Positions 35,105 to 44,165 of a stretch of 64,000 bases of DNA are shown piece after piece. The notes beneath the pieces were generated by a model, which saw nothing but the letters and a program-made list of their open reading frames with translations, had not been told where the DNA came from and did not search any database. The stretch is from positions 1,736,001 through 1,800,000 of the forward strand of contig CAWAWJ010000001.1 in assembly GCA_963785735.1 (NCBI GenBank), in the 5' to 3' direction. Each line of letters opens with the position of its first letter. The first letter of the stretch is position 1. The stretch comes from REEB95 sp963785735. GTDB lineage: Bacteria; Pseudomonadota; Alphaproteobacteria; ATCC43930; CGMCC-115725. The translations under genes were made by a program, and so were the position numbers.

Positions 35105-35913
35105 GCGAGACTGGCGAGGAACTCGAAGAAGGCAAGATGCCGCTGCTCGAGCATCTGATCGAGCTGAGAAAGCGGCTGCTCTATTCCGCGATCGCCTTCC
35201 TGATCGCTTTCGCCCCGTGCTGGTATTTCAGCAAGGACATCTACAACTTTCTCGCAGCGCCTTTGGCCGCCGCTCTCTCCAACCAGGTCGGGCGGCATCT
35301 GATCTACACCGACCTGACCGAGGCGTTTTTCACCAATCTGCGCGTGGCGTTCTGGTCGGCCTTCTGCCTTGCCTTTCCCTTCATGGCATCCCAGCTTTGG
35401 CTGTTCGTGGCCCCCGGGCTTTATAAGCAGGAGCGCCGCGCCTTTCTGCCTTATCTCGCCGCCTCGCCGCTGCTGTTCATCGCCGGCGGATCGCTGGTCT
35501 ATTGGGTGATTTTCCCGGTGGCGTGGCGGTTTTTCTTGAGCTTCGAATCTCCGGGCGGCCCGGGCTCGCTGCCTATTGAAGTGGAACCGAAAGTCAGCGA
35601 GTACCTCACCCTTGTCATGCGGCTGATGCTGGCCTTCGGCGTGGCCTTCCAACTGCCGGTTTTATTGACCTTGATGGCGCGGGTGGGGTTGGTAACCTCG
35701 AAGCAACTCGCCGCCAAGCGCCGCTATGCCATTGTCGGTGTGTTCATCGCCGCCGCGATATTGACGCCGCCCGACATCTTCAGCCAGGTATCCTTGGCGG
35801 TGCCCCTGCTGCTGCTGTACGAGATATCGATATTCTGCTGTCGCATGGTCGAGAAGAAACGCGCCCAGCGAGAGGCGGAGGAAGAAGCCACGATCAAGGG
35901 AGGCAAGACATGA
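35101..35913 (+). CDS. tatC: Sec-independent protein translocase subunit TatC
   Basis: 270 aa with six transmembrane helices; it recognises twin-arginine signal peptides. Conserved cytoplasmic N-terminus MPLLEHLIELRKRLLYSAIAF, the first loop with FTNLRVAFWSAFCLAFPF, and LMLAFGVAFQLPVLL. ATGA overlap with both tatB and the GST gene. Confidence 0.95.
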   Translation: MSETGEELEEGKMPLLEHLIELRKRLLYSAIAFLIAFAPCWYFSKDIYNFLAAPLAAALSNQVGRHLIYTDLTEAFFTNLRVAFWSAFCLAFPFMASQLWLFVAPGLYKQERRAFLPYLAASPLLFIAGGSLVYWVIFPVAWRFFLSFESPGGPGSLPIEVEPKVSEYLTLVMRLMLAFGVAFQLPVLLTLMARVGLVTSKQLAAKRRYAIVGVFIAAAILTPPDIFSQVSLAVPLLLLYEISIFCCRMVEKKRAQREAEEEATIKGGKT

Positions 35914-36680
35914 CGCTTGAGCTCTATCACGCGCCGCAATCGACTTGCAGCCAGAAGGTGCGCATCTGCCTGGCCGAGAAGAATCTCGACTGGGCCGAGC
36001 GGCGGGTGAACCTGCCCAAGAACGAGCAGCTTCGCCCAGAATATCTGAAGCTCAATCCCAACGGCGTGGTGCCGACGCTGGTCCATGACGGGAAGGTGAT
36101 CATCGATTCGAGCGTGATCCTGGAATATCTCGACGAGGTGTTTCCGCAGGTGCGGCTGTCGCCGGCCGATCCGGCGCGCCGCGCGCAGATGCGCGCCTGG
36201 ATGCGCTTTCTCGAAGAGGTGCCGACCGTGGCCATCCGTGTGCCCAGTTTTCACCGGGCGCTGGCCAACCGCTTCAACGATCTCGACGAAAAGCAATTCC
36301 GCGCCACCGAGGCGGATGTACGGCCGGTGCGCAAGAATTTCTACCGTCGCATGGGACCGCAGGGATTCAGCGAAGAGGACGTCGCCGCATCGCTCGATGA
36401 ATTGAAGCGCACGGTCGAGCGCATGGAAAAGGCGCTCGAAGCCGAGAGCGGTCCGTGGTTGATGGGACCGGATTACACGCTCGCCGACATCGTGGTGACG
36501 CCGAGCATCGACCGCATGAACGATCTGGGATTGTCGGCGATCTGGTCGAAGAAGCCGCGCGTCACGGCCTGGTACGCGCGCATGCAGGCGCGCCCGGCTT
36601 TTAAGAAAGCCTATTTCCCCGGCAGCCGGCTGTCCGAATTCATGACCTTTAAGCCGTTGAACGTGCCGGTTCCGTCCTGA
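35910..36680 (+). CDS. Glutathione S-transferase family protein
   Basis: 256 aa. Thioredoxin-fold N-terminal domain (LYHAPQSTCSQKVRICLAEK, with cis-Pro in NGVVPTLVHDG and the glutathione-contacting DSSVILEYLDE), then an all-helical domain containing LMGPDYTLADIVVTPSIDRM. Ser/Cys near residues 10-11 could be the catalytic residue. It is inserted between tatC and serS with a 4-bp overlap, so it is expressed with them. Substrate unknown. Confidence 0.86.
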   Translation: MTLELYHAPQSTCSQKVRICLAEKNLDWAERRVNLPKNEQLRPEYLKLNPNGVVPTLVHDGKVIIDSSVILEYLDEVFPQVRLSPADPARRAQMRAWMRFLEEVPTVAIRVPSFHRALANRFNDLDEKQFRATEADVRPVRKNFYRRMGPQGFSEEDVAASLDELKRTVERMEKALEAESGPWLMGPDYTLADIVVTPSIDRMNDLGLSAIWSKKPRVTAWYARMQARPAFKKAYFPGSRLSEFMTFKPLNVPVPS

Positions 36681-36690
36681 GCCCGGTGCG

Positions 36691-37968
36691 ATGTTTGACA
36701 TCAAAACCATCCGCGACAATCCCGAGGCTTTCGATAAAGGCCTGAAGCGGCGCGGCCTAGAACCGCTTTCCGGACAGGTTTTGCGGCTCGATGCGCGCTG
36801 GCGCGAATTCCAGACCCAGGCCGAGCAATTGCAGGCCGAGCGCAACAGGCTCGCCAAGGAAATTGGCGTTGCCAAGGCCAAGGGCGGCGATACGGCGACG
36901 CTGATGAGGCAAGTGGCCGAGAGCAAGGAAAAGCAGGCGGTGCTGGAAGCCGAGGCCAACAGCCTGCGCGCGGCCATCGACGCGGCGCTGGCGCCGATCC
37001 CCAATCTGCCCGCCGATGACGTGCCGGATGGCAGGGATGCCGCGTCCAACAAACTGGTGTGCGAAGGCGGCAAGCCGCCCAAATTTTCATTCAAGGCCAA
37101 GGATCACGCGGCGCTCGGCGAGGCTCTCGGCCTGATGGATTTCGAGCGCGCGACCAAGATATCGGGTGCGCGTTTTGTTGTGCTGTCGGGCGAGTTGGCG
37201 CGGCTCGAACGCGCTCTCACTTACTTCATGCTCGATTTGCACATCAAGGAATTCGGCTATACCGAAATCTCGCCGCCCTATCTGGTGCGCGAGGAGGCCG
37301 CTTTCGGAACGGGGCAGCTTCCGAAATTCGCGGAAGACTTGTTCCGCACCACGACCGGATTGTGGCTGATCCCAACTGCGGAAATTCCGCTTACTAATCT
37401 GGTGCGGGAGGAAATCTTGGACGAGGCCCGCCTGCCGCTGCGATTTGTCGCGGCGACGCCCAGCTTCCGCTCGGAAGCCGGGGCTGCTGGCAAGGACACG
37501 CGTGGCATGATCCGCCAGCACCAGTTCAACAAGGTCGAGCTGGTGTCGATATCTCATCCCGATCAATCGAACGACGAGCATGAGCGCATGACAAAATGCG
37601 CCGAGGAAGTATTGAAATGCCTCAAGCTGCCTTATCGCATCATGCTGCTCTGTGCTGGCGATATGGGAGCGGCGGCACGCAAGACATTCGATCTCGAAGT
37701 CTGGCTGCCGGGGCAGGGGGCCTATCGTGAAATCTCCTCCTGCTCAAATTGCGGCGATTACCAGGCACGGCGCATGGGTGCGCGCTTCAAGGCTTCGGGC
37801 GAAAAGGGCACGCGCTTCGTCCACACCCTCAACGGCTCGGGCTTGGCGGTTGGCCGCGCGCTCATCGCCATCCTGGAAAATTATCAGCAGGAAGACGGCT
37901 CGATCGTGGTGCCCGAGGCGCTGCAATCCTATATGGGCGGGGCCAAGACGATTGCCGCCAGAAGCTGA
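36691..37968 (+). CDS. serS: Seryl-tRNA synthetase
   Basis: 425 aa class II synthetase. N-terminal antiparallel coiled coil (residues 30-100) that grips the long arm of tRNA-Ser; motif 2 FRSEAGAAGKDTRGMIRQH; motif 3 near GLAVGRALIAILENYQ. Starts 10 bp after the GST gene. Its last 17 bp overlap the pcm reading frame. Confidence 0.96.
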   Translation: MFDIKTIRDNPEAFDKGLKRRGLEPLSGQVLRLDARWREFQTQAEQLQAERNRLAKEIGVAKAKGGDTATLMRQVAESKEKQAVLEAEANSLRAAIDAALAPIPNLPADDVPDGRDAASNKLVCEGGKPPKFSFKAKDHAALGEALGLMDFERATKISGARFVVLSGELARLERALTYFMLDLHIKEFGYTEISPPYLVREEAAFGTGQLPKFAEDLFRTTTGLWLIPTAEIPLTNLVREEILDEARLPLRFVAATPSFRSEAGAAGKDTRGMIRQHQFNKVELVSISHPDQSNDEHERMTKCAEEVLKCLKLPYRIMLLCAGDMGAAARKTFDLEVWLPGQGAYREISSCSNCGDYQARRMGARFKASGEKGTRFVHTLNGSGLAVGRALIAILENYQQEDGSIVVPEALQSYMGGAKTIAARS

Positions 37969-38653
37969 CAGCGCCGAAACCAAGGAGAAGCGCGCGCATC
38001 TTCTGGCCGAACTGCGCGCCAACGGCATCACCGACAGCCGCGTCTTGGACGCCATGGAGCGCACGCCGCGCGACTTGTTCGTGCCGGCGGCCTTCCGCGA
38101 ACAGGCCTATGACAACGTGGCTCTGCCCATCGGCCACGGCCAGACCATCAGCCAGCCCTATATCGTCGCATTGATGACCCAGGCGCTGGAGGCGGGCGAG
38201 CGCGACAAGGTGCTGGAGGTGGGCACCGGCTCGGGCTATCAGGCGGCGGTGCTGGCGCGGCTGTGCCGCCGCGTGCTCACCATCGAGCGCCACCGCGCGC
38301 TCCTGAAAGAGGCCGAGGCGCGCTTTGCCAAGCTGCGCTTGCACAATGTCACCGGCCGCTTCGGCGACGGCACCAAGGGTTGGCCCGAGCACGAGACCTT
38401 CGACCGCATCATTGTCACCGCGGCGGCTTCGCATGTTCCCGAAAACCTGCTCGCGCATCTTGCCGATGGCGGCGTTTTGGTGGCGCCGATCGGCGAAAGC
38501 CGGCAGAACCAGAAGCTTTACCGCGTGACTCGCCAGCACGGCCATTTCCAGGCTGAGGAATTGTGCCCGGTGCGCTTTGTGCCCTTGGTTCCCGGACTTC
38601 CGCGCGAGGGCAGCGCGCGCGAAGGCCTGTCGCGGACGGGCAAGCGCGACTAG
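37952..38653 (+). CDS. pcm: Protein-L-isoaspartate O-methyltransferase
   Basis: 233 aa. Repairs L-isoaspartyl residues by SAM-dependent methylation. Canonical motif I VLEVGTGSGYQAAVLARL, the substrate-binding VPAAFREQAYDNVALPIGHG and IIVTAAASHVPENLL. The frame has no ATG near the family start; TTG 37952 inside the serS end is the likely start. surE, which often sits between serS and pcm, is absent. This is the canonical copy, unlike the divergent one before tolC. Confidence 0.9.
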   Translation: MPPEADSAETKEKRAHLLAELRANGITDSRVLDAMERTPRDLFVPAAFREQAYDNVALPIGHGQTISQPYIVALMTQALEAGERDKVLEVGTGSGYQAAVLARLCRRVLTIERHRALLKEAEARFAKLRLHNVTGRFGDGTKGWPEHETFDRIIVTAAASHVPENLLAHLADGGVLVAPIGESRQNQKLYRVTRQHGHFQAEELCPVRFVPLVPGLPREGSAREGLSRTGKRD

Positions 38654-38662
38654 ACTGGAGCC

Positions 38663-39739
38663 ATGCGCGGGCGCGGGGGAATTCTTCTTTTGGTGCTGAC
38701 GGGACTCGCTTCTTGCGGGCCGCGCACCGAGCCGCCGGCGCCGGTTACCATCCATGCCGAGCACGACGCCTTGCGCACGCCGCCGCAGGAATCATCGCCG
38801 GTTCAAAGGGATGCGGCCGTCGCGCCGCCGGGGCACGGCAGCGAGCCAGCGGTGGTGCCGTTGAACCAGTCTGCGCGCGCGGGGAACGGGCAGATCACGG
38901 TGCAGAACGGCGACACGCTCTATGCGATTTCGCGCCGCACCGGCGTGCCGGTGCGCGATTTGATCGACGCCAATAATCTCGATCCGCCCTTCACCTTGAC
39001 CACCGGCCAGCAATTGACCGTGCCGCAGCAGCGCCGCCACGTGGTGAAAGCGGGTGACACGCTCTACAGCATCGCCAATCAATACGGCGTTGATACGAGC
39101 ACGCTCGCCAGCGCCAACGCGCTCCAGCCGCCTTACACGGTGCGGGTCGGGGATTCGCTGCAACTGCCGGCCGCGCCGGAGCAGGTCGCATCCGTCCCGC
39201 CGCCACCACCGGAGAAGCCGCAGCCTCCGGGCGCGACAGTGCAAGGAAGTCCGTCGGCTACGTCGCCGCCGGAAAAACCGTCCACGACGGCTGCTAATGC
39301 GCCTTCGAAGCCGGAAGGGCCGCTGCCCGCGCCGCCGCCGCGCGGCGGCAATTTCCTCTGGCCGGTCAAGGGCAAGGTAATCGAGCATTACGGCGCGGGA
39401 CCCGGCGGCACGCATAATGACGGCATCAACATCGCCGCGCCCAAGGATTCGCCGGTGCGCGCGGCGGATGCAGGCGTGGTCGCCTATGCCGGCAATGAAC
39501 TCAAGGGCTATGGCAATCTGTTATTGATAAAACATTCGGGCGGCTGGATGACCGCCTATGCGCATAACGACGTGCTGCTGGTGAAACGCAGCGAGACCGT
39601 GAAGCGCGGTGAGGAAATCGCCAAGGTGGGAACGACCGGAGTCAACGGCCCGCCGCAGCTTCATTTCGAGATCAGACGCGGCACCAAGGCGCTCGATCCC
39701 GATCAGTACCTGTCCGCCACCCAGGCCAGCGCGGAATAA
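38663..39739 (+). CDS. NlpD-like lipoprotein: two LysM domains plus M23 (LytM) domain
   Basis: 358 aa. Lipobox GLASCGPR (Cys17), LysM1 near residues 80-122 (VQNGDTLYAISRRTGVPV), LysM2 near 124-170 (VKAGDTLYSIANQYGVDT), a Pro-rich linker, then M23 from about residue 232. In M23 the HNDGINI His/Asp pair is kept, but the HxH motif reads PQLHFEIR, so one zinc ligand is replaced by Gln. The protein is therefore probably an amidase activator rather than an active endopeptidase, as in NlpD. Last gene of the long run, 3 bp from the convergent DUF815 gene. Confidence 0.88.
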   Translation: MRGRGGILLLVLTGLASCGPRTEPPAPVTIHAEHDALRTPPQESSPVQRDAAVAPPGHGSEPAVVPLNQSARAGNGQITVQNGDTLYAISRRTGVPVRDLIDANNLDPPFTLTTGQQLTVPQQRRHVVKAGDTLYSIANQYGVDTSTLASANALQPPYTVRVGDSLQLPAAPEQVASVPPPPPEKPQPPGATVQGSPSATSPPEKPSTTAANAPSKPEGPLPAPPPRGGNFLWPVKGKVIEHYGAGPGGTHNDGINIAAPKDSPVRAADAGVVAYAGNELKGYGNLLLIKHSGGWMTAYAHNDVLLVKRSETVKRGEEIAKVGTTGVNGPPQLHFEIRRGTKALDPDQYLSATQASAE

Positions 39740-39742
39740 AAC

Positions 39743-40603
39743 TCAGCCGAGATTCTTGCCCAGTCTTCCCGCCAGATCCTGGATATATTGCCAGGCGACG
39801 CGGCCCGAGCGCGCGCCGCGCGTGATCGCCCATTCGCCGGCTTCGGCCTTGAGCTTGTCGTGCGGATAGCGGAGGCCGAAGCGCTCGGCATAGCCGTGCA
39901 CGATCGAATGATAGGTCTCCTGGTCGCAGGCGTGGAAGCCCAGCCACAGGCCGAAGCGGTCAGAGAGCGAGACCTTTTCCTCCACCGCCTCGCTGGGGTT
40001 GATCGCGGTCGAGCGTTCATTCTCGATCATCTCGCGCGACATGAGATGGCGGCGGTTCGAGGTGGCGTAGAGCACGACATTGGACGGCCGGCCCTCGATG
40101 CCGCCTTCGAGCACGGCCTTAAGCGACTTGTAGCTGGTATCGGCCTGGTCGAAGGAGAGATCGTCGCAGAACAACAGGCAGCGCCGGTTGGTCTCGCGCA
40201 ACCGCGACAGCAAAACCGGCAGGCTGGGGATGTCCTCGCGGTGGATCTCGACCAGCACCAGCGAGCGGGACTTCTTCTGATTGACCGCCGCATGCGCGGC
40301 CTTGACCAGGGAGGATTTGCCCATGCCGCGTGCGCCCCACAGCAGCACGTTGTTGGCGGGCAATCCCTTGGCGAAGCGCCGCGTATTGTCGAGCAATATG
40401 TCGCGCACCCGATCGATGCCCTGGAGCAAATCGAGATCGACGCGGCTAACCTTCTTCACCGGCTCCAGATATTGGCTCTCGGCGTGCCAGACGAAGGCGT
40501 CGGCGGCATCGAGATCGCTCGCGGGCGCGGGCTTGGGCGCCAAGCGCTCAAGCGCCGCGGCGATGCGCTTCACGTGGGATTCGAACTCGTCCTTGGCCGC
40601 CAT
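39743..40603 (-). CDS. DUF815 family AAA-type ATPase
   Basis: 286 aa. Walker A WGARGMGKSSLVKA near residue 90, Walker B-like LLFCDDLSF, and the sensor region LYATSNRRHLM with the ERSTAINPSEAVEEKVSLSD segment typical of DUF815 proteins. An uncharacterised but widely conserved bacterial ATPase. Divergent from yajC across about 150 bp, in which TATAAA (40633-40638) is the only box-like element. Confidence 0.88.
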   Translation of the reverse strand: MAAKDEFESHVKRIAAALERLAPKPAPASDLDAADAFVWHAESQYLEPVKKVSRVDLDLLQGIDRVRDILLDNTRRFAKGLPANNVLLWGARGMGKSSLVKAAHAAVNQKKSRSLVLVEIHREDIPSLPVLLSRLRETNRRCLLFCDDLSFDQADTSYKSLKAVLEGGIEGRPSNVVLYATSNRRHLMSREMIENERSTAINPSEAVEEKVSLSDRFGLWLGFHACDQETYHSIVHGYAERFGLRYPHDKLKAEAGEWAITRGARSGRVAWQYIQDLAGRLGKNLG

Positions 40604-40752
40604 CGCCGCGCGCTTTAAGTCCTTGTAGATAGTATAAAATCGGGCTGGACCCTAAGCGCGAACCCGGACGCCGTCAACCGCGCCTTTGCTTGCTCTTTGG
40701 GGCCAAGTCCAGTACCAATGCGGCCCTCAGCCTTTCACGGGAGTCCACGCCG

Positions 40753-41160
40753 ATGTTTTTGATCTCGCCGGCCTATGCCCAGGCGGCCGGAGATACCACC
40801 AGCACCATCATGCAGATGGCGCCGCTGGCGTTGATCTTCGTCGTCTTTTACATGTTCCTCATCCGGCCGCAGCAGAAGAAGGCGAAGGAAACCCGGGCGA
40901 TGATCGAGGCGATCAAGCGCGGCGACCGCGTGGTGACCGGCGGCGGCATCATCGGCACCGTGGCCAAGATTGCGAACAACGACGAGGTGTTGATCGACAT
41001 CGCCGAGAACACGCGGGTGCGCGTGTTGCGCGCGACCATCACCACCGTGCTGGCGAAACCCGTGCCGGCCTCGGCCAAGGACGACAAAGACGACGAGGAC
41101 GAGGGAGACGAGGAAGCGGCGGGCGAGAAGAGCGAAAGCGCGCCGCCTTCCGGCCACTGA
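40753..41160 (+). CDS. yajC: Preprotein translocase subunit YajC
   Basis: 135 aa. One transmembrane helix (QMAPLALIFVVFYMFLIRPQ, with the YajC hallmark FLIRPQQKKAKE), a small cytoplasmic domain (GDRVVTGGGIIGTVAKI) and a long acidic tail (DDKDDEDEGDEE). Start MFLISPAYAQ chosen because it matches the family; the upstream 21 codons are not conserved-looking. First gene of yajC-secD-secF-Mth938. Confidence 0.93.
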   Translation: MFLISPAYAQAAGDTTSTIMQMAPLALIFVVFYMFLIRPQQKKAKETRAMIEAIKRGDRVVTGGGIIGTVAKIANNDEVLIDIAENTRVRVLRATITTVLAKPVPASAKDDKDDEDEGDEEAAGEKSESAPPSGH

Positions 41161-41193
41161 TTAGGGCGCGGCTGGGATCAGCGAAGGGCGCGC

Positions 41194-42768
41194 ATGCTTT
41201 ATTTTCAGACCTGGAAGGTCATTCTCATCCTGGCGGCGTGCGCGCTGGGCGTGATCTTCTCCGTGCCCAATCTGTTTTCGGCCGCCACGGTCGATTCCTG
41301 GCCGGGCTTCGTGCCCAAGCGGCAAGTCAGCCTTGGGCTCGATCTGCGCGGCGGCTCGCATCTGCTGCTCGAGGTCGACATGGCCTCGGTCGAGCGCGAG
41401 CGGCTCAACGGGCTGGTCGATGAAATACGCGGCGCGCTGCTTGACGCCAAGCTGGGATATACCGGGCTTGCCGTCGAGGGAGGCCACGTTTCCTTCAGCT
41501 TGCGCGACGCCGGCGATTTGAACGCGCTGCGCGCCGCGCTTCTCAAGCTCGATCCCGATCTCGACGTCAATCTCGCCGCCAACGGAATTTCCACCGTCAA
41601 GTTCACGGACGCCGCCATCCAGGCGCGCCGCCGCTCGGCGGTCGATCAATCAATCGAGATCGTGCGCCGCCGCATCGACGAGACCGGCACCAAGGAGCCG
41701 ACCATCCAGCGCGAGGGCGACGACCGGATTCTGGTGCAGCTGCCGGGCGTTGAGAATCCAGAGCATGTAAAGGAATTGCTGGGCCGCACCGCCAAAATGA
41801 CTTTCCAGCTGGTGGATACCGACGCCTCGCCCGGCGACGCGCGCGCCGGGAATCTGCCGCCGGGCGACGAGTTGCTGCCCGCGGCCGACAACCGCCCGGG
41901 CAGCCCGCAATTCTACGTGGTGAAACGCCGCGTGATGGTGAGCGGCGACACGCTCACCGATTCCCAGCCCACCTTCCAGAACGGCAACGAGCCGGTGGTG
42001 AGTTTCACTTTCGATTCCGCGGGCGCGCGGCGTTTCGGCGACGCGACCAGCAACAATGTGGGCAAGCCCTTCGCCATCGTGCTCGACAGCAAGGTGATCA
42101 GCGCGCCGGTGATCCGCGAACCGATCCTGGGCGGGCGTGGCGTGATCTCGGGCAATTTCACAGTCGAATCCGCCACCGATCTGGCGCTGCTGCTGCGTGC
42201 CGGCGCGCTGCCCGCGCCGCTGACGGTGCTGGAGGAGCGCACGGTGGGACCCGATCTGGGCGCGGATTCCATCCGCGCAGGCACGACGGCCTGCCTGGCA
42301 GGCGTGGTGCTGGTGGTGGTGTTCATGATCGTGTTCTACGGCCTGTTCGGCTTGTTCGCCGATATCGCCCTGTTCTTCAATTTGTGCCTGATGCTGGCGA
42401 CACTGTCCTTCCTCGGCGCCACGCTGACGCTGCCCGGCATCGCCGGCATCGCGCTCACCATGGGCATGGCGGTCGATGCCAACGTGCTGATCTATGAACG
42501 CATCCGCGAGGAAGTGCGCGGCGGGCGCTCGATGATCTCCTCGCTCCAGGCCGGGTTTGAGCGTGCTTTCGGCACCATCCTCGACAGCCATGTGACGACC
42601 CTGGTCGCGGGTGTGCTGATGTTCTTCCTTGGCTCCGGGCCGGTGAAGGGCTTCGCAGTGACCCTGAGCATTGGCGTGCTGACCTCTTTGTTCTCGGCGA
42701 TCTTGGTGACGCGGCTTCAGATCGTCACTTGGCTCCGGCGCTCCAAACCCAAGGAAATCCCGATCTAG
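41194..42768 (+). CDS. secD: Protein translocase subunit SecD
   Basis: 524 aa RND-superfamily motor of Sec translocation with six transmembrane helices and a large periplasmic P1 domain. LGLDLRGGSHLLLEVD (D1 motif), LPGVENPEHVKELLGRTA, and the TM4 region TMGMAVDANVLIYERIREE with the proton-path Asp. Follows yajC by 33 bp; secF starts 3 bp after the stop. Confidence 0.96.
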   Translation: MLYFQTWKVILILAACALGVIFSVPNLFSAATVDSWPGFVPKRQVSLGLDLRGGSHLLLEVDMASVERERLNGLVDEIRGALLDAKLGYTGLAVEGGHVSFSLRDAGDLNALRAALLKLDPDLDVNLAANGISTVKFTDAAIQARRRSAVDQSIEIVRRRIDETGTKEPTIQREGDDRILVQLPGVENPEHVKELLGRTAKMTFQLVDTDASPGDARAGNLPPGDELLPAADNRPGSPQFYVVKRRVMVSGDTLTDSQPTFQNGNEPVVSFTFDSAGARRFGDATSNNVGKPFAIVLDSKVISAPVIREPILGGRGVISGNFTVESATDLALLLRAGALPAPLTVLEERTVGPDLGADSIRAGTTACLAGVVLVVVFMIVFYGLFGLFADIALFFNLCLMLATLSFLGATLTLPGIAGIALTMGMAVDANVLIYERIREEVRGGRSMISSLQAGFERAFGTILDSHVTTLVAGVLMFFLGSGPVKGFAVTLSIGVLTSLFSAILVTRLQIVTWLRRSKPKEIPI

Positions 42769-42770
42769 CC

Positions 42771-43778
42771 ATGTTCCGCCCGCTCATCATCATCCGCCGG
42801 ATCCCCAACATTGGTTTCATGGGGCTGCACAAGATCGGCTTCGCGCTGTCGGCGCTTCTCACGCTCGGCTCCATCGTCCTGTTCTTGGTGCAGGGGCTTA
42901 ATTACGGCATCGATTTCTCCGGCGGCATCATCATCGAGGCGCGCACCACGCAAGGCGCGGCCGATTTGTCGGCGATGCGCTCGAAGCTCGATGGGCTGGG
43001 CATTGGCGAAGTGTCGCTCCAGGGCTTTGGCAGCCCCGACGACGTGCTGATCCGGGTGCCGCGCCAGCCGGGAGACGATAGCGCGCAGGAGAAGGCGGTC
43101 GAAACGGTGAAGACGGCGCTCGGCGACGGCATCGATTATCGCCGCACCGAGGTGGTGGGGCCGACGGTCGGACACGAGCTGGTGTTCAAGGGCGTGATGG
43201 CGACCATCGCCGCGTTGTTCGCCATCGCAATCTATGTCTGGTTCCGCTTCGAGTGGCAATTCGGCGTGGGCGCGATGCTCTCGACGCTGCACGACACCAT
43301 CACCACCATCGGTCTGTTCTCGCTGTTGCAGATCGAATTCAACCTCACCACGCTTGCCGCGATCCTCACCATCGCCGGGTATTCGATCAACGATACGGTG
43401 GTGATCTATGACCGCATCCGCGAGACCATGCGCAAATACAAGACGATCGATTTCAAGCAGCTCATCAACAAGAGCCTCAACGAGACGCTGTCGCGCACCA
43501 TCCTGACGGTTTCGACCACGGCGCTGGCGGTGCTGTCGCTGTTCTTTTTCGGCGGCGAGGTGCTGCGGGGCTTCTCCATCGCCATGCTGTGGGGCATCGT
43601 CGTCGGAACCTATTCCTCGCTCTTCATCGCCGCACCCTTGCTCTATTACATCCGGCCGCGGGGCACGCCCGACCGCAAGGTGGCCCCCACAACGCCGGGG
43701 ATGTCGCAATCCCCGCCAGTGCCAGCAGGACCGGGCCCCGGCATTCCGCCAGCGGGGCGGAGCCCCGGGACTCTGTGA
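42771..43778 (+). CDS. secF: Protein translocase subunit SecF
   Basis: 335 aa, six transmembrane helices. Conserved GLNYGIDFSGG, the TM4 motif AGYSINDTVVIYDRIRE and the C-terminal LFFFGGEVLRGFS. A Pro/Gly-rich tail follows the last helix. Its TGA overlaps the GTG start of the next gene by 4 bp. Confidence 0.96.
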   Translation: MFRPLIIIRRIPNIGFMGLHKIGFALSALLTLGSIVLFLVQGLNYGIDFSGGIIIEARTTQGAADLSAMRSKLDGLGIGEVSLQGFGSPDDVLIRVPRQPGDDSAQEKAVETVKTALGDGIDYRRTEVVGPTVGHELVFKGVMATIAALFAIAIYVWFRFEWQFGVGAMLSTLHDTITTIGLFSLLQIEFNLTTLAAILTIAGYSINDTVVIYDRIRETMRKYKTIDFKQLINKSLNETLSRTILTVSTTALAVLSLFFFGGEVLRGFSIAMLWGIVVGTYSSLFIAAPLLYYIRPRGTPDRKVAPTTPGMSQSPPVPAGPGPGIPPAGRSPGTL

Positions 43779-44155
43779 GCGTCGACGTCACCCCGCTCAT
43801 TCCCGCCGGGCGTCAGGTGATCGAGAGCTACGGGCAGCGGGGATTCCGGGTGAGCGACGTGGCTTATCCAGGCGCGATCCTAGTGTTTCCCGACAAGGTT
43901 GAGAGTTGGGTGGCCGCCACCATGGCCGACGTGACCTTCGCCAGCCTGAAGCCCCTCTTGGATCACGGCGGCGTGGAAATTCTTCTTCTCGGCTGCGGCA
44001 AAAGCATCGCCCGGGTGCCGGATGAGCTGCGCCAAGCCTTGCGCCGGCAAGGTATCGTGGTCGACGCCATGGATACCGGCGCGGCCTGCCGCACCTATAA
44101 CGTGCTGCTGGCGGAGGAGCGCCGCGTCGCCGCGGCGCTCCTGCCCGTCGGTTAG
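43775..44155 (+). CDS. Mth938-like domain (DUF498/NDUFAF3-like) protein
   Basis: 126 aa. Conserved segments YGQRGFRVSDVAYPGAILVFPD, LLLGCGKSI and DAMDTGAACRTYNVLLAEERRVAAALL are diagnostic of the Mth938 family, whose mitochondrial member NDUFAF3 helps assemble complex I. Start GTG 43775 is coupled to the secF stop (GTGA); the longer ATG frame is inside secF. In many alphaproteobacteria this gene follows secF and a squalene/phytoene synthase-like gene is close, as here at 45.7 kb. Confidence 0.88.
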   Translation: MSVDVTPLIPAGRQVIESYGQRGFRVSDVAYPGAILVFPDKVESWVAATMADVTFASLKPLLDHGGVEILLLGCGKSIARVPDELRQALRRQGIVVDAMDTGAACRTYNVLLAEERRVAAALLPVG

Positions 44156-44165
44156 GCGTTACGGC

